A model generated the notes under the pieces. That model was not told where the DNA came from. It saw only the letters and a list, made by a program, of their open reading frames with translations, and made no database searches. The position numbers and the translations under genes are program-made. Below, in pieces: positions 1 to 11,540 of a DNA stretch of 64,000 bases (positions within the stretch are counted from its first letter, which is position 1; every line of letters begins with the position of its first letter). The DNA comes from Rhizophagus clarus (Eukaryota > Glomeromycota > Glomeromycetes > Glomerales > Glomeraceae). Location: assembly GCA_015698045.1 (NCBI GenBank), contig BLAL01000319.1:62001-126000 (forward strand), written 5' to 3'.

Positions 1-660
1 TTAATGAACGGTTTATTAACGTTCTTTAATTTTCTTTTTAATCTTTTTTTGTAGATTGCGGCTGAATCCCTAGAAGAAATTTTGAGGATAGAACTTCAAA
101 ATTTATTTAATTTCTTTTTTTAATGAGATGTTTGTTGATATTTCAGTTTTTTCTTTTTATAGGTCAGTGGCTTCCTGAAATATTATAGAACTTCAAAGGT
201 ATTTGAAGTTATATTTTTTTTTGAAATTTTTTCTTAACAAAACGTTTGCAAATAATGTTTCATTTATTTGTTTCTTGTAGATTTACGGTTACTGAACCAA
301 TTTTTTGAAGGTAAAATTTCAAAGTTTTTTTTTTTAACTAACATGATAATTAACGCTTTGAATTTGTTTTTTGTAGGTCCACAACACCAACCAGACAGAA
401 TTTTAAAGAAAAATATTAAAATTTTATTATTTGTTTTTTTTAAACCAAAATGGCGACTAACGTTTTTGTTTTCTCTTTTGTAGTTTTGCGTCTTTCCTGG
501 ATTTTGAAGGTAGCTTCAAAAAAAATAACTTTTTTTTATTTTATCTCAACGAACGTTAACTACTGACGTTCATTTTCTTTTTTCAGATCTGGAAATCTAA
601 AGCTGACCGGATAATTCGAAGATAAAAAAAAACAGAAATTATTTTAATTTTTCTTTTTTA
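1..660 (+). repeat. Array of exon-like modules, ~105 bp period (plus-oriented block)
   Basis: Six modules begin near 55, 162, 281, 378, 484 and 587. Each follows a T-rich tract ending in TAG or CAG, like a 3' splice site. Each core is 26-36 nt, usually ends in a GAAG or AAAG-type sequence, and is often followed by GTA, like a 5' splice site. The spacers share A/T runs and an AACGTT-like motif. Joining the first cores gives stops in all frames, so I do not call a gene. Related modules occur at 1330-1380, 3353-3650, 9110-11540, 12716-13045 and 45600-45920. Confidence 0.7.
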
Positions 661-1329
661 TTTAAGGATAGAGTGTATCTACGCCACAACATATATATGA
701 TTTTAGACTAAAAAATGTAGATCATCATGTGACCCAAAACGAGCAAAATTTATGATTTCTCGCAAACTACCATATGAATTTTGTTAAATACACATTTAAA
801 AAGAGTATAAACATACGCTTCATTTATTTATTAAAGTGTTTAACCATTTGCTATTAGTCTTTTTGAATGTATTTAGACTTTTAAAATCAAATATGACTAA
901 TAATAAAAAAATAAAATGGTATTAATAAAAAATTTTATTTGAATAAGTAAATGCACAATGATTTTTTGACATAAATATTCTTTTTTATTATACTATTAAC
1001 TTGTAAGGTTTCATAAGTTTAAAGTTAATTTGAAGATATGTTCTCTAGGTGATTCGCAACTTACCATAGAAGATTCACAACTTAATGACGACTTCATAGT
1101 GTAATATTTCGTTATAAGCCTTATTTGTATTATACTTTACTAAAGTTTATTTGAAAGACAGAAACTCTAGCTTTCTAAAGAATACTTTTAAACAGTTTTC
1201 ATAAAATATTGAGTGAGTTTTCCTTGTAGCGAAGTAAAAAAAAAAATGATTTTTTTTTTAGCCATATGATCAGCCATGTCGATCCCTCTACCCTTAAATG
1301 ATGTATCTAATATTTCCATTTATTCTTTT
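661..1329. other. AT-rich spacer, no gene seen
   Basis: No credible ORF, RNA gene or repeat boundary is visible. The stretch separates the first module array from one further module near 1333-1370. Confidence 0.6.
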
Positions 1330-1825
1330 GTAGATTTGTGGTTTTCCGGCCACTTCCTAAGTAAAATTTCGAAGGTGAAATTCCTGAATCTCTTTAGAAG
1401 TGATACATTTTGACGCGTCTTGTTAGGTGCACTATTTTTTGAAGGAGTTAAAGGTTGTTTGTTAGAATCGAACCAACTAGAGACATGTCCAAACCATTAA
1501 CAACAGATTTTATAGTACGGTAAAGAAAGAAGAAACTTTAGTTTTAGCATTTAATAAACAGTATAGTAAATTTATATTAGTATATGCCTTTGTTTGTAAA
1601 TGCTTTAATTAAATAAATTAATTGATGCTAGTCAATGTTAAAATGCAATAATAATTATTAAATATTTTGGAAATTTTCGCAAATTTATTTTGAAAATTTC
1701 TGCAGATTTTTTGGTATTTGAAATTTTTCTGTGATGTGCATTAGCATGTCCTTAGATTTGCGCAAAAATGTACTTTGCAGAATTGCGCAAATCTGCAGAT
1801 CAAAATTTTTCCCGATACATTAGGT
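1330..1825 (-). repeat. Left arm of a large diverged inverted repeat (partner 8640-9190)
   Basis: Read on the minus strand, this stretch matches 8640-9190 over most of its length. Shared landmarks in order are a GCGCAAATCTGCAG-type motif, an AT-rich middle, a pyrimidine tract before a splice-like acceptor, a block with TGTTGTTAATGGTTTGGA, and then the first module of the array. The copies are clearly diverged. In this arm the coding-like block has lost its reading frame. Confidence 0.7.
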
Positions 1826-3222
1826 AGAGGGTAGGAGGGTAAAGGCTACTAATTGAAGGAAATCAGCTGATTACTGGTATACTTCTTATTATAATTTTCT
1901 ATTCTAAAAATTAATTTTTTAAAATTTGTTGTAAATAAAATGTTTAAATTTTTTATAAATAAATTTTTTAATTATAAATCATAGTACTTATAATGATTAA
2001 TATTACAATTATTAATCAATACTAGCAGATGATTGGTAAGAATTTGACCATTATATAACTAAATCTATCCAATTAGAATGCAGTATTAGTTAATAATTGT
2101 ATATTTATCAATGCAAGTACAATAATAATATTATTGTGTGATATTATAATGATTTGTTTAAACTACTATTAATAAACTCCAATTAAGCTATAATAAACTA
2201 ATTACTAGTTTTTATTATTTTTTTTTTATTCAATTTTATTAATTTTATTTCTCTTTATTTTTCTATTTTTTAACATTTTTTACATTTTATCTACAAATAA
2301 TTTTGTTATTGTAAAATTAATTGCTTAATGGTAATATTCTAAAAAATTTTATTATATTTTTTTAATAATCAATTTAACAAAATTAAACTTTCTAGATAAT
2401 CGTGATGTTATTAATTTAACAACAATAATATTGAAACTATAAGAAAACTATTGAAAAATTTAAATAAAATTCAAAAGAATAAAAATTAAAATTTGGAAAA
2501 ATTGATTTCAAAATTAACAACTGATAAAGTTTTGTCAATTTTGTTGTTATTTTCAATAATAATCTTAACTGATAGTTATAATTAATAATTATAATATATG
2601 TATTATATATAGTTTAAATAAAATTTATTATAATTATTAAACTTACATATAAAAATAATTAAATTACAAATCATCATCATTATACAGTGAAGTATAATAA
2701 TTTCTGTTTTAAAAAATAAATTTTTTAATTTTTATTATTAAAAATAAATTTTTAATTTTTATTATAAAAAATAAATTTTTATAAACAAATTTTTTGTAAA
2801 TTTATTTAAAAAATATTTTTATACCATTTTTTTAATATTAATTTTTTAATAAAATTAAACTAATCTTTAATAAATTTCTAAAAATATTAAATATTTTAAT
2901 AGTTAATAGAAATGTTATATAATATAAATTATTGATATAGTATAACTTTATAATATATAATATATATATAAATTTAAATCAAATTGATACAAATGGCTAA
3001 AATCAATAATAATTTTGGCTAAAATTTTTTTAATTCTAGCTAAATTTATAATATCAGCACAAATTACATTAAAATCAAAATTTTTAAATTATATATAATA
3101 TTAGTTTTTCTAAATATAAACATGTTTATTTAGATTTTTAAAAACATTTTTATAAACTTTAAAAATTAAAAATTTTATTTTATTTAGTCATAATTTAATC
3201 AAAAGATTATAACTAGTTTTAA
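1826..3222. other. Extremely AT-rich intergenic DNA
   Basis: Nearly pure A/T with short ATTAAT-type runs. No gene, tRNA or clear element ends are visible. Confidence 0.6.
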
Positions 3223-3340
3223 CCGGGGGTGATATAACTCGGGTGATATCACCTGATTGATTTTTATAATTTATTTATTTCGATATAGGTGATTTAACCC
3301 GGCAAGTGATATCACCTGATTAATTTTTATTTTTTATTTT
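3223..3340. repeat. GGTGAT-type motif cluster
   Basis: Several GGGTGATATCACC and GGTGATTTAACCCGG-like motifs occur within 110 bp, some of them short palindromes. Related pairs recur at 5125-5150, 7787-7817 and 13364-13392, always beside repeat blocks. They may be element termini. Confidence 0.5.
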
Positions 3341-3352
3341 TTTTTTTCTAGG

Positions 3353-3650
3353 TTTTCCAGTTTCGAGGTATGTTTTTTTTTCCTTCTCTTGTTTTCACTT
3401 TTCTTTCTAGTTATTTCTAATTCCTTTTTCTTTTCTTTTTTAGGCCTTTTAAGCTCGTTTAATTTTGTGTCAAAGGTATGTTGTTTTTTGTTGTTCTTTT
3501 TGTTTTCATTTTCCTTTCCATTTATTATTTTTCCTTTCTTTTTAGGTCTTTAATCTCTTCCAGGTTTACATTAAATGATGGTATATTATTTCTTTTTTTT
3601 TTCCTCTCTTTGTTTTTTTTTAGGGTCTTAATTTTGCGAACAAGGTATGG
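3353..3650 (+). repeat. Four exon-like modules with strong splice-like borders
   Basis: Four short cores (about 16-36 nt) are each preceded by a polypyrimidine tract ending in TAG and followed by GTATGT, GTATGTTG, GTATATT or GTATGG. The intron-like gaps are 60-80 nt. This is the same architecture as the arrays at 1-660 and 9110-11540, but with cleaner donor sequences. The joined cores stay open only briefly before a stop. Confidence 0.55.
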
Positions 3651-4204
3651 CATTTTTTCTTATCTTTTTTTCAATTTCGTTTTCATATTTCATTTTTACT
3701 AACTATTTTTTCTTCTTTTTATGGTTTATCTTTCATTAAATTATTCCCTTTTCTTTTTGTTTTCATTCACTTTCTTCTTTTTCATTATCGCTCCTTTTTC
3801 CTTTCATTCTTATGATCGTTTCATCCTCATCACCATTTTGTCCATTTTGTCCATCCTTATCATCGATTATTGTTTCATCCGTCCTCATCACCAATTATCA
3901 TTTTGTCTTCATCATTAATTATCATTTCATCCTCATCATCGATTTATTTCATCCTTATCATTTCGCCTCTTTTTGTTTTTTTTAGGTCTTAGTTTTGCGA
4001 ACAAGGTATGGCGTTTTTTCTTATCTTTTTTTCAATTTCGTTTTCATATTTCATTTTTACTAACTATTTTTTCTTCTTTTTATGGTTTATCTTTTATTAA
4101 TTTATTCCCCTTTCTTTTTGTTTTTATTCACTTTCTTCTTTTTCATTATCGCTCCTTTTTCCTTTCATTCTCATGATCGTTTCATCCTCATTACCATTTT
4201 GTCC
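3624..4204 (+). repeat. Direct duplication (~220 bp units, 361 bp offset)
   Basis: A block starting GGTCTTAATTTTGCGAACAA at 3624 is repeated from 3985 with few differences. Each copy runs about 220 bp through an exon-like core, a T-rich spacer and a pyrimidine-rich tail. Between and after the copies lies simple sequence built from TCATCCTCATCATC-like units. Confidence 0.8.
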
Positions 4205-4890
4205 TCATCGTTGTTTCATCCTTATCAATCATCATTTCGTCTTAATCATCAATTATCATTTTGACCCTATCATCAATTATCGTTTTGTCCATCCTTATCA
4301 TTGATTATTGTTTCATCCGTCCTCATCACCAATTATCGTTTCGTCTTCATCATCAATTATCATTTCGTCCTCATCATCAATTATCATTTCATCCTCATCA
4401 TTTCGTTCTTATCATTGTTTCGTTTTTATCATCGTTTATTTTTGTCATCTTTTCATTTCTCCTTCTCATCATCTTTTCATTTTTTCATTCCTTTCTTATC
4501 ATCTCTTCGTTTATCATCATCCTTTCATTTTGTTCATCTTCCTTTTGTCATCCTTTCATTTTTTTGTCCCCTTCTTGTCATCTTTTCTCTTTTTTTGCCC
4601 CCTCCCATTATCTTTTTATTTTTATTTCTATCCCCTTTCATTTTGTCCCTATTCCTTTTGTTTTCGATCCTGTTCCTTTTATTTTCGCATTCTTTCCCTC
4701 TTCTTTTCACTATCTTTCTTTTTTTTTACTATATCTTTTGTCTCCTATCATTTTCGTTATCTCCAATTATTTGTTTCTAATATTATTTCCATTATTTCTC
4801 TCTCTTATTATCATAATTGTTAGGCTTCTCTTTTTTGTATCATTATTATCATTACTAGTTATGTTAAAGATAAATAATTGTAAAAAATAT
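4205..4890 (+). repeat. Pyrimidine-rich low-complexity tract
   Basis: Imperfect repeats of CATCATCAATTATCATTTCG-like units grade into T/C-rich DNA. Three overlapping long open frames exist here only because the strand has few purines. Their Ser/Phe/His/Leu-only composition argues against real proteins. Confidence 0.7.
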
Positions 4891-5124
4891 TAACTTTGAT
4901 AAAGTCAGTTAATTTTGTTATTTTTTTGTACAGAAAATTATTGCCAAATTAGCGATACATTTGACTGGACAATATTCTTATGATCATTAAATTTTTACGT
5001 AAACAATATTATAAATTTTAGCCAATTAAATTTTAAAATTAATTAATAAAGATTTGCGTACTATTAAATTTATTAAAAATTTTTTATACATGTAAAATCA
5101 TCTGATTTTGATAAATTATTTATA

Positions 5125-5150
5125 GGTGAAATCACCTAGGTGATTTCACC
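5125..5150. other. Perfect 26-bp palindrome
   Basis: The sequence is GGTGAAATCACC, then TA, then GGTGATTTCACC, and it is identical to its own reverse complement. It uses the same GGTGAT word as the clusters at 3223, 7787 and 13364. It could form a cruciform or be a fused pair of element ends. Confidence 0.85.
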
Positions 5151-5645
5151 TGCGGAGCAAATTAGTAAGATTCTAATAAAAAAAAACCTGTCAATTATAT
5201 AATTATTTTAATACAATAAACTAAGAAAACTTTTTAACTTTTTTTTTACTTACTTTTTTTTAAATATTTTATAAATATCATTTATTTTATCATTTCTTTA
5301 AATATAAAAAAATTATTTTACTTATTTATATTATACTATTTGTATTTATGATTTAATAAAATAAATAAATCTAATAATTGATTTTTTTTATAGTTTTTTT
5401 TTTTTTTAATAATCTATATATGCTTTTATTGATATTTAGTTCATATACCATATAAATAATTTATCAGAAACTATATCTATTCTGATTTGCAGAATGCAAT
5501 TATTAAAATATTTTTTTTTTATATAAATAATAATTTTTGTTTTATTATTTTTATATTAAATAAGGGGAGTTGCACATATCACATAATATCCATTTTGTTA
5601 TAAACCCTTATTCCTCCCATCCTGTTAGATTTAATAACCAATTAG

Positions 5646-7185
5646 TAAAGCTCTGCATGAGCTGAGCCAGCTTGCAAGCTAACTCAAGCTTTTCAAGCTG
5701 AGCCAAGTCAAGTCATGATTAAATTGGCTTGGTGGCTCACAAGCCAGCTTGAAAAAGCTTGAGTCAGGCATTAGGCTTGGCTTGATAAACTCAAGCTGGT
5801 AGTGAGCTTGGCTTAAAAAGCTCAAGCCGGCTTATGAACCAGATCAAGCTTGGCAATTTTTTACAATTTATATGTAAAAAATACTGATACCAATAGTTCC
5901 AGCATTTTTTTTTGTGATTTTATAATACAAAATACCATTAACGCTATAATGAATTATTCAGTATAAAGGTAGGGTCATTTGACTTACCGATCTAATCAGA
6001 TAATCTGAATATCTGATCTTTTTTTTAATCATTTATCAGTTTATTTTTATAGTGTTGCCAGACGAAAAGCACAACCGGACTTTTGGAATTAAGGTAAGAG
6101 AGGGTGGGAAGTATTTTTCAGTGTTTTTTTTAGTTAATTAAGTATTAACTTTTTTTTACTTTTTGTAGTGTTGCCAGACGAAAAGCATGACCAGACTTTT
6201 AGAATTAAGGTAAGGAAAGGTAGGGGAAGTGTTTTTTAGTGTTTTTTTTAACTAATTTATTTGTTTTTTTTATTTTTTATAGTGTTGCCAGACGAAAAGC
6301 ATGACTGGACTTTTGGAATTAAGGTAAGGGAGGGTGGGTGAGGTGTCTTTCATTGTTCTTTTTTTTAACTAATTAAGTTATTGATTTTTTTTTTATTTTT
6401 TGTAGTGTTGCCAAATGAAAAGCACGACCAGACTTTTGGAATTAAGGTAAGGGGGGTGAGGGAAGTGTTTTTTGGTATTTTTTTAACTAATTAATTATTT
6501 TTTTTTTATTTTTTGTAGTGATACTGGGCGAAAAACATGACTGGACTTTTGGAATTAGGGTATTAAAAACTGAAAAAGAATAATAAAAATAAATAAATTT
6601 GGTATAAAATACTGAAAAAAAGTGAAAAAATAAATAAAATAAAATAAATTTTGGTAAATACCGAGTAATTTAATTTACTGAAATTAGTATTTTTTAAAAA
6701 TAAATCTATGTATATCTATTATAAACTTTACGCAAATATAATATGTGAGTTACTCCCAAATTGACCGATCTATGCAAACTCAATTTGTAGGTTTAAAAAG
6801 TAATTTCATATAAACTCTACGCAAATCCGTATGTGAGTTATATTAGTATTATTTGGAGTCCTGCTGGACCATTAGTTCTGGCATTTTTTTTCAATTTTAT
6901 AAATAGAAAGGCCAGAACCATTAGTTCTAGTGTTTTTTTTTTGTAACTTTACATATAAAAATATCTAGTTTTGGCTTTTTTTTGATAATAAAGCTTGAGC
7001 CAGCTTGAGCCAGCTTAAGCTTAACTTGGCTTAAGCCAGAATTTTTCATGGCTCAGCTTGGTTTGAATAAGTTGAGCCAAGATTTTTTGTGGCTTGACTC
7101 ATTTTGGCTCAAGCCAGAATTTTTTTTTTCAAGCCAAGCCAAGCCAGACTGTAGCTTGACTTGAGCTGGCTCATGCAGAGCTTTA
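5646..7185. mobile_element. Non-autonomous hAT-like element (1.54 kb)
   Basis: The left end TAAAGCTCTGCATGAGC is matched by its reverse complement at 7169-7185. Flanks are CCAATTAG (5638-5645) and CCAATCAG (7186-7193), an 8-bp target duplication with one mismatch. Eight-bp duplications and a TAAAG start fit the hAT superfamily. Both subterminal regions (about 5660-5850 and 6990-7165) are packed with AAGCTTGAGCC/GGCTCAAGC words in both orientations. The interior has no transposase, but holds a tandem array at 6053-6559 and GCCAGAAC/GTTCTGGC hairpin motifs near 5890-6940. Confidence 0.75.
6053..6559 (+). repeat. Five tandem ~115-bp units with a 41-nt exon-like core
   Basis: Cores start at 6053, 6169, 6283, 6406 and 6519. 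Each begins TGTTGCCAGACGAAAAGCA or a close variant, is 41 nt long, follows TTTTTGTAG or TTTTATAG, and in four copies is followed by GTAAG. The spacers (purine-rich GGGAGGGTGGG, then T-rich) are also conserved, so the whole unit has been amplified. The length of 41 nt is not a multiple of three. Confidence 0.85.
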
Positions 7186-7193
7186 CCAATCAG

Positions 7194-8040
7194 ATTATAG
7201 TATTCATAAATTATATAATTAATATAAGTGTAACATAAGATTTTAACTATCCCCTCTCCTTCTTTAATAATTACGTAATATATGTAAGCTTTCTAAACTA
7301 AAATTTAAAAATTTTAAAAGTTTTATTTTTAAGTTATAAAAATTTACATAATTATTATAATATTAAAATTTAAATATTAAAAATCTAATTTAAATATTTT
7401 AACAAAAAAAATTTTTTTTATTAATAATTTAATTAAAAATTTTAATAAAATTTATAAATAATAAAAAATTTGGATAATTATCATTATTTTAAGTTTAATA
7501 AAAATTATTTATTTTATCAAGTTATATTTAAAAATAAAATAATTGCTAATTAAAAAAAATTTTATTAAAAATTTATTGAAATCAAAAAAAAATTTTTTTA
7601 TTATAAAAATTAATTTTTTATAATTTATACAAAAACTGTTTAAATAATTACTTTTATTAATTTAATTTTTTTTTTTTTTTTTTGATATTGAAGCTGTATC
7701 ATCATTTTTTATTAATTTAATAAATCTTATTTTTTTTATAAAATTATATATATTTTTATTAGTATAAGACTAATTTTAACCTGAGATGATTTAACTAGGG
7801 TGATTTAACCTAGTAATTTTTATATGAAAAAATTATTATTTATCAGATGATTTTTACTATTATGTGATCAAATATAAACTCAATCACGTATAAACATTTC
7901 ACAGATTATTTGTTTATAACAGCATCTTCACCAGTCTATTACTTTTCTTTTGTCTTTAACATTTCAGACTTTGACCTTTTAATATTATAAGTTTTTTAGT
8001 ATTATTTTTATTTGGTTTTATCTTTTACTAATTAACCATT
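7194..8040. other. AT-rich spacer with a GGTGATTTAACC pair
   Basis: Mostly poly-A/T. The only structured part is near 7775-7820, where two GGTGATTTAAC-like words resemble the cluster at 3223 in the same orientation. A single exon-like module follows at about 8057-8079 (TTTTTATAG before, GTAAGT after). Confidence 0.5.
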
Positions 8041-8499
8041 TCTTTCTTTTTTATAGGTTCTTTAGTGTCTTAATAAACGGTAAGTTTCAGGTATTCAGAA
8101 TTTTAAAAATCTATTTTTTTTTACAACTACTAATCAGTCTTTTTTTTTTTTGGTCAGGTTTCTTCTTGGATTTTTTCTTAGATCTCCTGGATTTCTTTTT
8201 GGGTTTATATTCATGTTCTTTTCAGGTTTCTTGGATTTCTTCTTGATATGAGGGTTTTTTCACATTTTTTTTCTATTTCTCTCATGAATTTTTCTTTTAG
8301 ATTTTCTCTTATATTTTTACTTGGAGTTCTTTTTTTAACTTGCACTTCTTCTTAAATTCTGGCTGGTTTCTTCTTTCTTTTTGGTTGGGATTTGTTCATT
8401 ATAAAAAATTTGTCATTATAATAAATAACTCAGTATTAGTAAAAAATCATGTGATTTATCAATCATTTTTTTTAATAAAAAACGTTTCTTTTTTTTTAT

Positions 8500-8640
8500 T
8501 TTTTCTTGCTGTTACATTTCTCTTATCTTTTGTTCCTATTACTTTCGTCCTTTTCCCCTTTTTCTATTTTTTATCTCTTTTCCTTTTTTCTTTCTATCTT
8601 TCATCCCTCCCTTTTTTCTTCTATTTTTCATCTTCCTTTC
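8500..8640 (+). repeat. Pyrimidine-rich tract
   Basis: T/C-only DNA (TCCTTTTCC-like words) lies directly before the inverted-repeat arm at 8640. Similar tracts occur at 12570-12720 and 45360-45480, the latter two next to exon-like modules. Open frames across it are low-complexity artefacts. Confidence 0.6.
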
Positions 8641-9190
8641 ATCGGGAAAAATTTTGGTTTACAGATTTGCGCAATTCTGCAGAAGCCAATTCTGTACAGA
8701 TCTGAGGACATGCCGATGCACAGCACTGAAAAATTTCATGGATTTCAATGCAAATCTGCAAACACTAAAAAATCTGCGAAAATTTTTACAAATAAAACCT
8801 GAGAAATTTTTCAAAAACACTAATGCAAATTTACAATTAGGCAGTGTTTTAACTTAATATTAACTAATATCAATTTATTAATTAAAGATATTTACAAATT
8901 TAAAAGTACAGTACATATACTAAACTATTCTATTTGCTAACTAAATGCACTAATTAAAAGTCTCCTTTTTTTTTCTTTACAGACGTTCAAATTATGTTGT
9001 TGTTAATGGTTTGGATATTGTTCCAGTTGGTTTAATTTCAACAAACAACTTTAACTTCTTCGATCCAACTAAAGAAAAGCAAAATATTATCATTTAAATA
9101 AAAAAAAATGAAATAATTTCAAAGTTTTACCTTTGAAATTCCATCAGAAGGCGTCTGGAAAGCTGTGAACGTACAAAAAAAAAAGAGAAA
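8640..9190 (+). repeat. Right arm of the diverged inverted repeat (partner 1330-1825)
   Basis: It contains, in order, TTTGCGCAATTCTGCAG, an AT-rich middle, a pyrimidine tract, and the coding-like block at 8983-9097, then runs into the minus-oriented module array. The same order appears inverted at 1825-1330. The DNA at 12360-12560 has related GCGC and CTGCAG words and may be a further relic. Confidence 0.7.
8983..9097 (+). pseudogene. Coding-like terminal exon without visible upstream exons
   Basis: A TTCTTTACAG acceptor is followed by an open 37-codon stretch ending in TAA. The peptide includes NYVVVNGLDIVPVGLIS and FFDPTKEKQ, and its composition looks like a real protein rather than AT-rich noise. 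No start codon or upstream exon was found within several hundred bases. The inverted copy near 1420-1530 keeps parts of the DNA but not the frame. I do not recognise the family. It is either the last exon of a gene captured by a repeat or a decayed coding segment of the element. Confidence 0.4.
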
Positions 9191-11540
9191 ACTGAAATGT
9201 TAGTTTACCTTTCATTAACAAAACAAAAAAAAATTAATTTTTGAAAGTAAGTACCTGTTTAGGAGGCTTTTCTCTTTGTCATTTTTCCACTTTCCTTTTA
9301 CTATCTCTGACTTCAATTCTTCCACATCTTTTGTTGGCATCTGGGAAGCCGTGAGCCTATAAAATAAAAAAATCAAAACGTTAGTAAACGTTTCGCTAAA
9401 ATAAGACAAAAAAAATTTCATTTTTTTTATCACCTTTAAATAACTAGTCTGTCTTAAAAGAGGTTCTGGACCTAAAAAAAATAAAAATGAACGTGAATTA
9501 ATGTTTGTTGAAATAAAAATAAAAAAAAATTATTATTTACCTTCAAAATTTCTTCTAGGAATCCAATCGCAGATCTATAAAAGAAAGAATAAGAAAAATA
9601 AAGAACGTTAGTAAACGTTCATTGAATAAAAAAAAACCAAAAATTAAAGGTACCTTCAAGAGATGTACAGTATTTCGATGTCCAGAATCTAAAAGAAAGA
9701 AAAAAATCAAATGTTAGTAATGTTCGTTTTAATAGAAGTAAAAGGAAATTTGAAAGTGGTGAATTATCTTTAAATGGAGTCTGGGCTTCGTCTGGACCTA
9801 AAAAAATAAAAAACATCAAATATTAATAACGTTTGTTAAATAAAATAATTGTTTTTTTCGAAGGCCATACCCTCAAAATGGCCTTCAAAAATGTTTCATT
9901 TATCTAAAAAAGAAAAAAATGAATGTTAATCAACGTTCATTAAATAAAAACAAAAAAAAAATTGGTTTTACCTTCAAATAAAGCCTAGACTTCGTCTGAA
10001 ACTAAAAAAAATTGAAAATGAGCATCAGTTAACGTTCATTGAAATAAAAACAAAAATAAAAAAAATTATTTCAAAGCTTTATACCTTCGAAATACCCGGT
10101 CCACTTCGAATTAGAGTTCCAGACCTAAAAAAATAAAACAAAACATTAATAACGTTTCGTAAAATAAAAATATAAAAAAAAAATTTATTTCGAAGTTTTT
10201 TTTTACCTTCAAAATAACTCGGTCCACTTCAGATTAGAGTTCAGACCTAAAAAAATGAACTGAAAGTTAGTGAAATAAAAGTAAAAAAAACTGTTTTTTT
10301 ACTTATAGCAGTCCGCAGAGTTCTAGACTTAAAAAGAAGAAAGCGAAATATTAGTAACATTTCGCTAAAATACAAAAAAATCATTTTTTTTTACTTAGTG
10401 GTCTGCCTCGAAATGGAGTTCTGGACCTAAAAAAATAAAAACAAACATTAGTAAAATGTTCGTTAAAGAAAATAAAAAAAGAAGAAATTTGAAGTATTAC
10501 TCTCAAATTCTTCTAAATGGACGTTTCATTTAATAAATCATAAATAAAAAAATAAAAAAATCGAAGATTTACCTTCGAATAGAGTCCACGACAAATTAAA
10601 AAGATTTGAAAACTTACATCTGGATCTTAAAAAATAAAAATAAACATTAGTAACGTTTAACGTTCATTAAAAAAATAAAAAAAATTATAAATTTCGAAGT
10701 TTGTTTTACCTTTGAAATACTACGGTCCGCTTTGAAATGGAATTTTAGACCTACAAAGTAAAAACAAACAACAACATTCGTTAAAATAAAGGAAAAAAAA
10801 AATATTTTTTCGAATCCAGAACCGGCTTGGCGTTCTGGACTTGCAAAAAATTAAAAAATGGAATCCAGAACCAGCTTGACTCTGGACTTGAAAAAACAAA
10901 CGTTAGTAACACTTGTTAAAGTAAAAAATAAAAAAAAATTATAAATTATTTTGAAGTTTTTTTACCTTCGAATTAGTACCGCAGATATATATGGGGTCTT
11001 TGCAATAGAAAGGTACGAAACTCAAAAAAAAATAAAAATTTAATTAATATTAAATTTACACTTATTTTAGTAAAAAAAACATAATTAACATATAAAGTAA
11101 ATTTAAAAATTTTTTTGAGTTTCGTACCTTTCTATTGCAAAGACCCCATATATATATTCTGCTTCTTCTAGACCTAAAAAAATGAAAACGAACATTAGTT
11201 AACGTTCGCTGAAAAAAAAAAATTTTTTTTGAAAAGGAATCCTGACCGCATGTTTGGTATTCTGGGCATACGAAAAGTAAGAATGAATGTTAGCTAACGC
11301 TCGTTAAAAAAATATTTCGAATGTTTTACATTAAAACTTTCGAATTGTACTAAAGAAGTAGCTGCGGTACCACTGATAATAAACTTTGAATGGATAAGTG
11401 TTTTTTTTTTCTTTTTGTAAAATATATTTTTTTTTTGGAACGTTGCTAACGTTCCTTTCTATTTTTTTACAGGACTCTTCTGGACTTTAGAATTGGCGAA
11501 GAACTGGGTAACTTTAGAATTAGAGTTTCTCAAGCCCTTT
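9110..11540 (-). repeat. Array of ~15-20 exon-like modules (minus-oriented block)
   Basis: On the minus strand, T-rich tracts ending in TAG (CCTAAAAAAA on the plus strand) recur near 9358, 9470, 9575, 9688, 9798, 10001, 10123, 10246, 10330, 10428, 10625, 10752 and 11175, about 105-120 bp apart. The cores often carry GTCCAGAAC or TCTGGA and end in TTCGAAGGTAAA-like sequence. The spacers carry AACGTTN(1-4)TAACGTT words. This is the same architecture as 1-660 but reversed, so the two blocks face each other across 1.4-9.1 kb. Confidence 0.75.
10985..11156. mobile_element. Near-perfect foldback element (MITE, ~170 bp)
   Basis: Arms of more than 40 bp, containing GGGGTCTTTGCAATAGAAAG on the left and its exact complement on the right, flank an AT-rich loop of about 75 bp. 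Both ends run into TATATA, compatible with TA target duplication, so a Tc1/mariner-type MITE is likely. It interrupts a module of the 9110-11540 array, so it is younger than the array. Confidence 0.8.

Noticed and set aside
3478..4893. Several long overlapping plus-strand open frames (up to 210 codons)
   Set aside because: They are Phe/Ser/His/Leu-only translations of a pyrimidine-rich, tandemly repeated tract in all three frames. No normal amino-acid composition or start context.
6053..6559. CRISPR-like regular repeats
   Set aside because: Spacing is regular, but the spacers are themselves copies of each other, the organism is eukaryotic, and there are no cas genes. It is a 115-bp tandem repeat.
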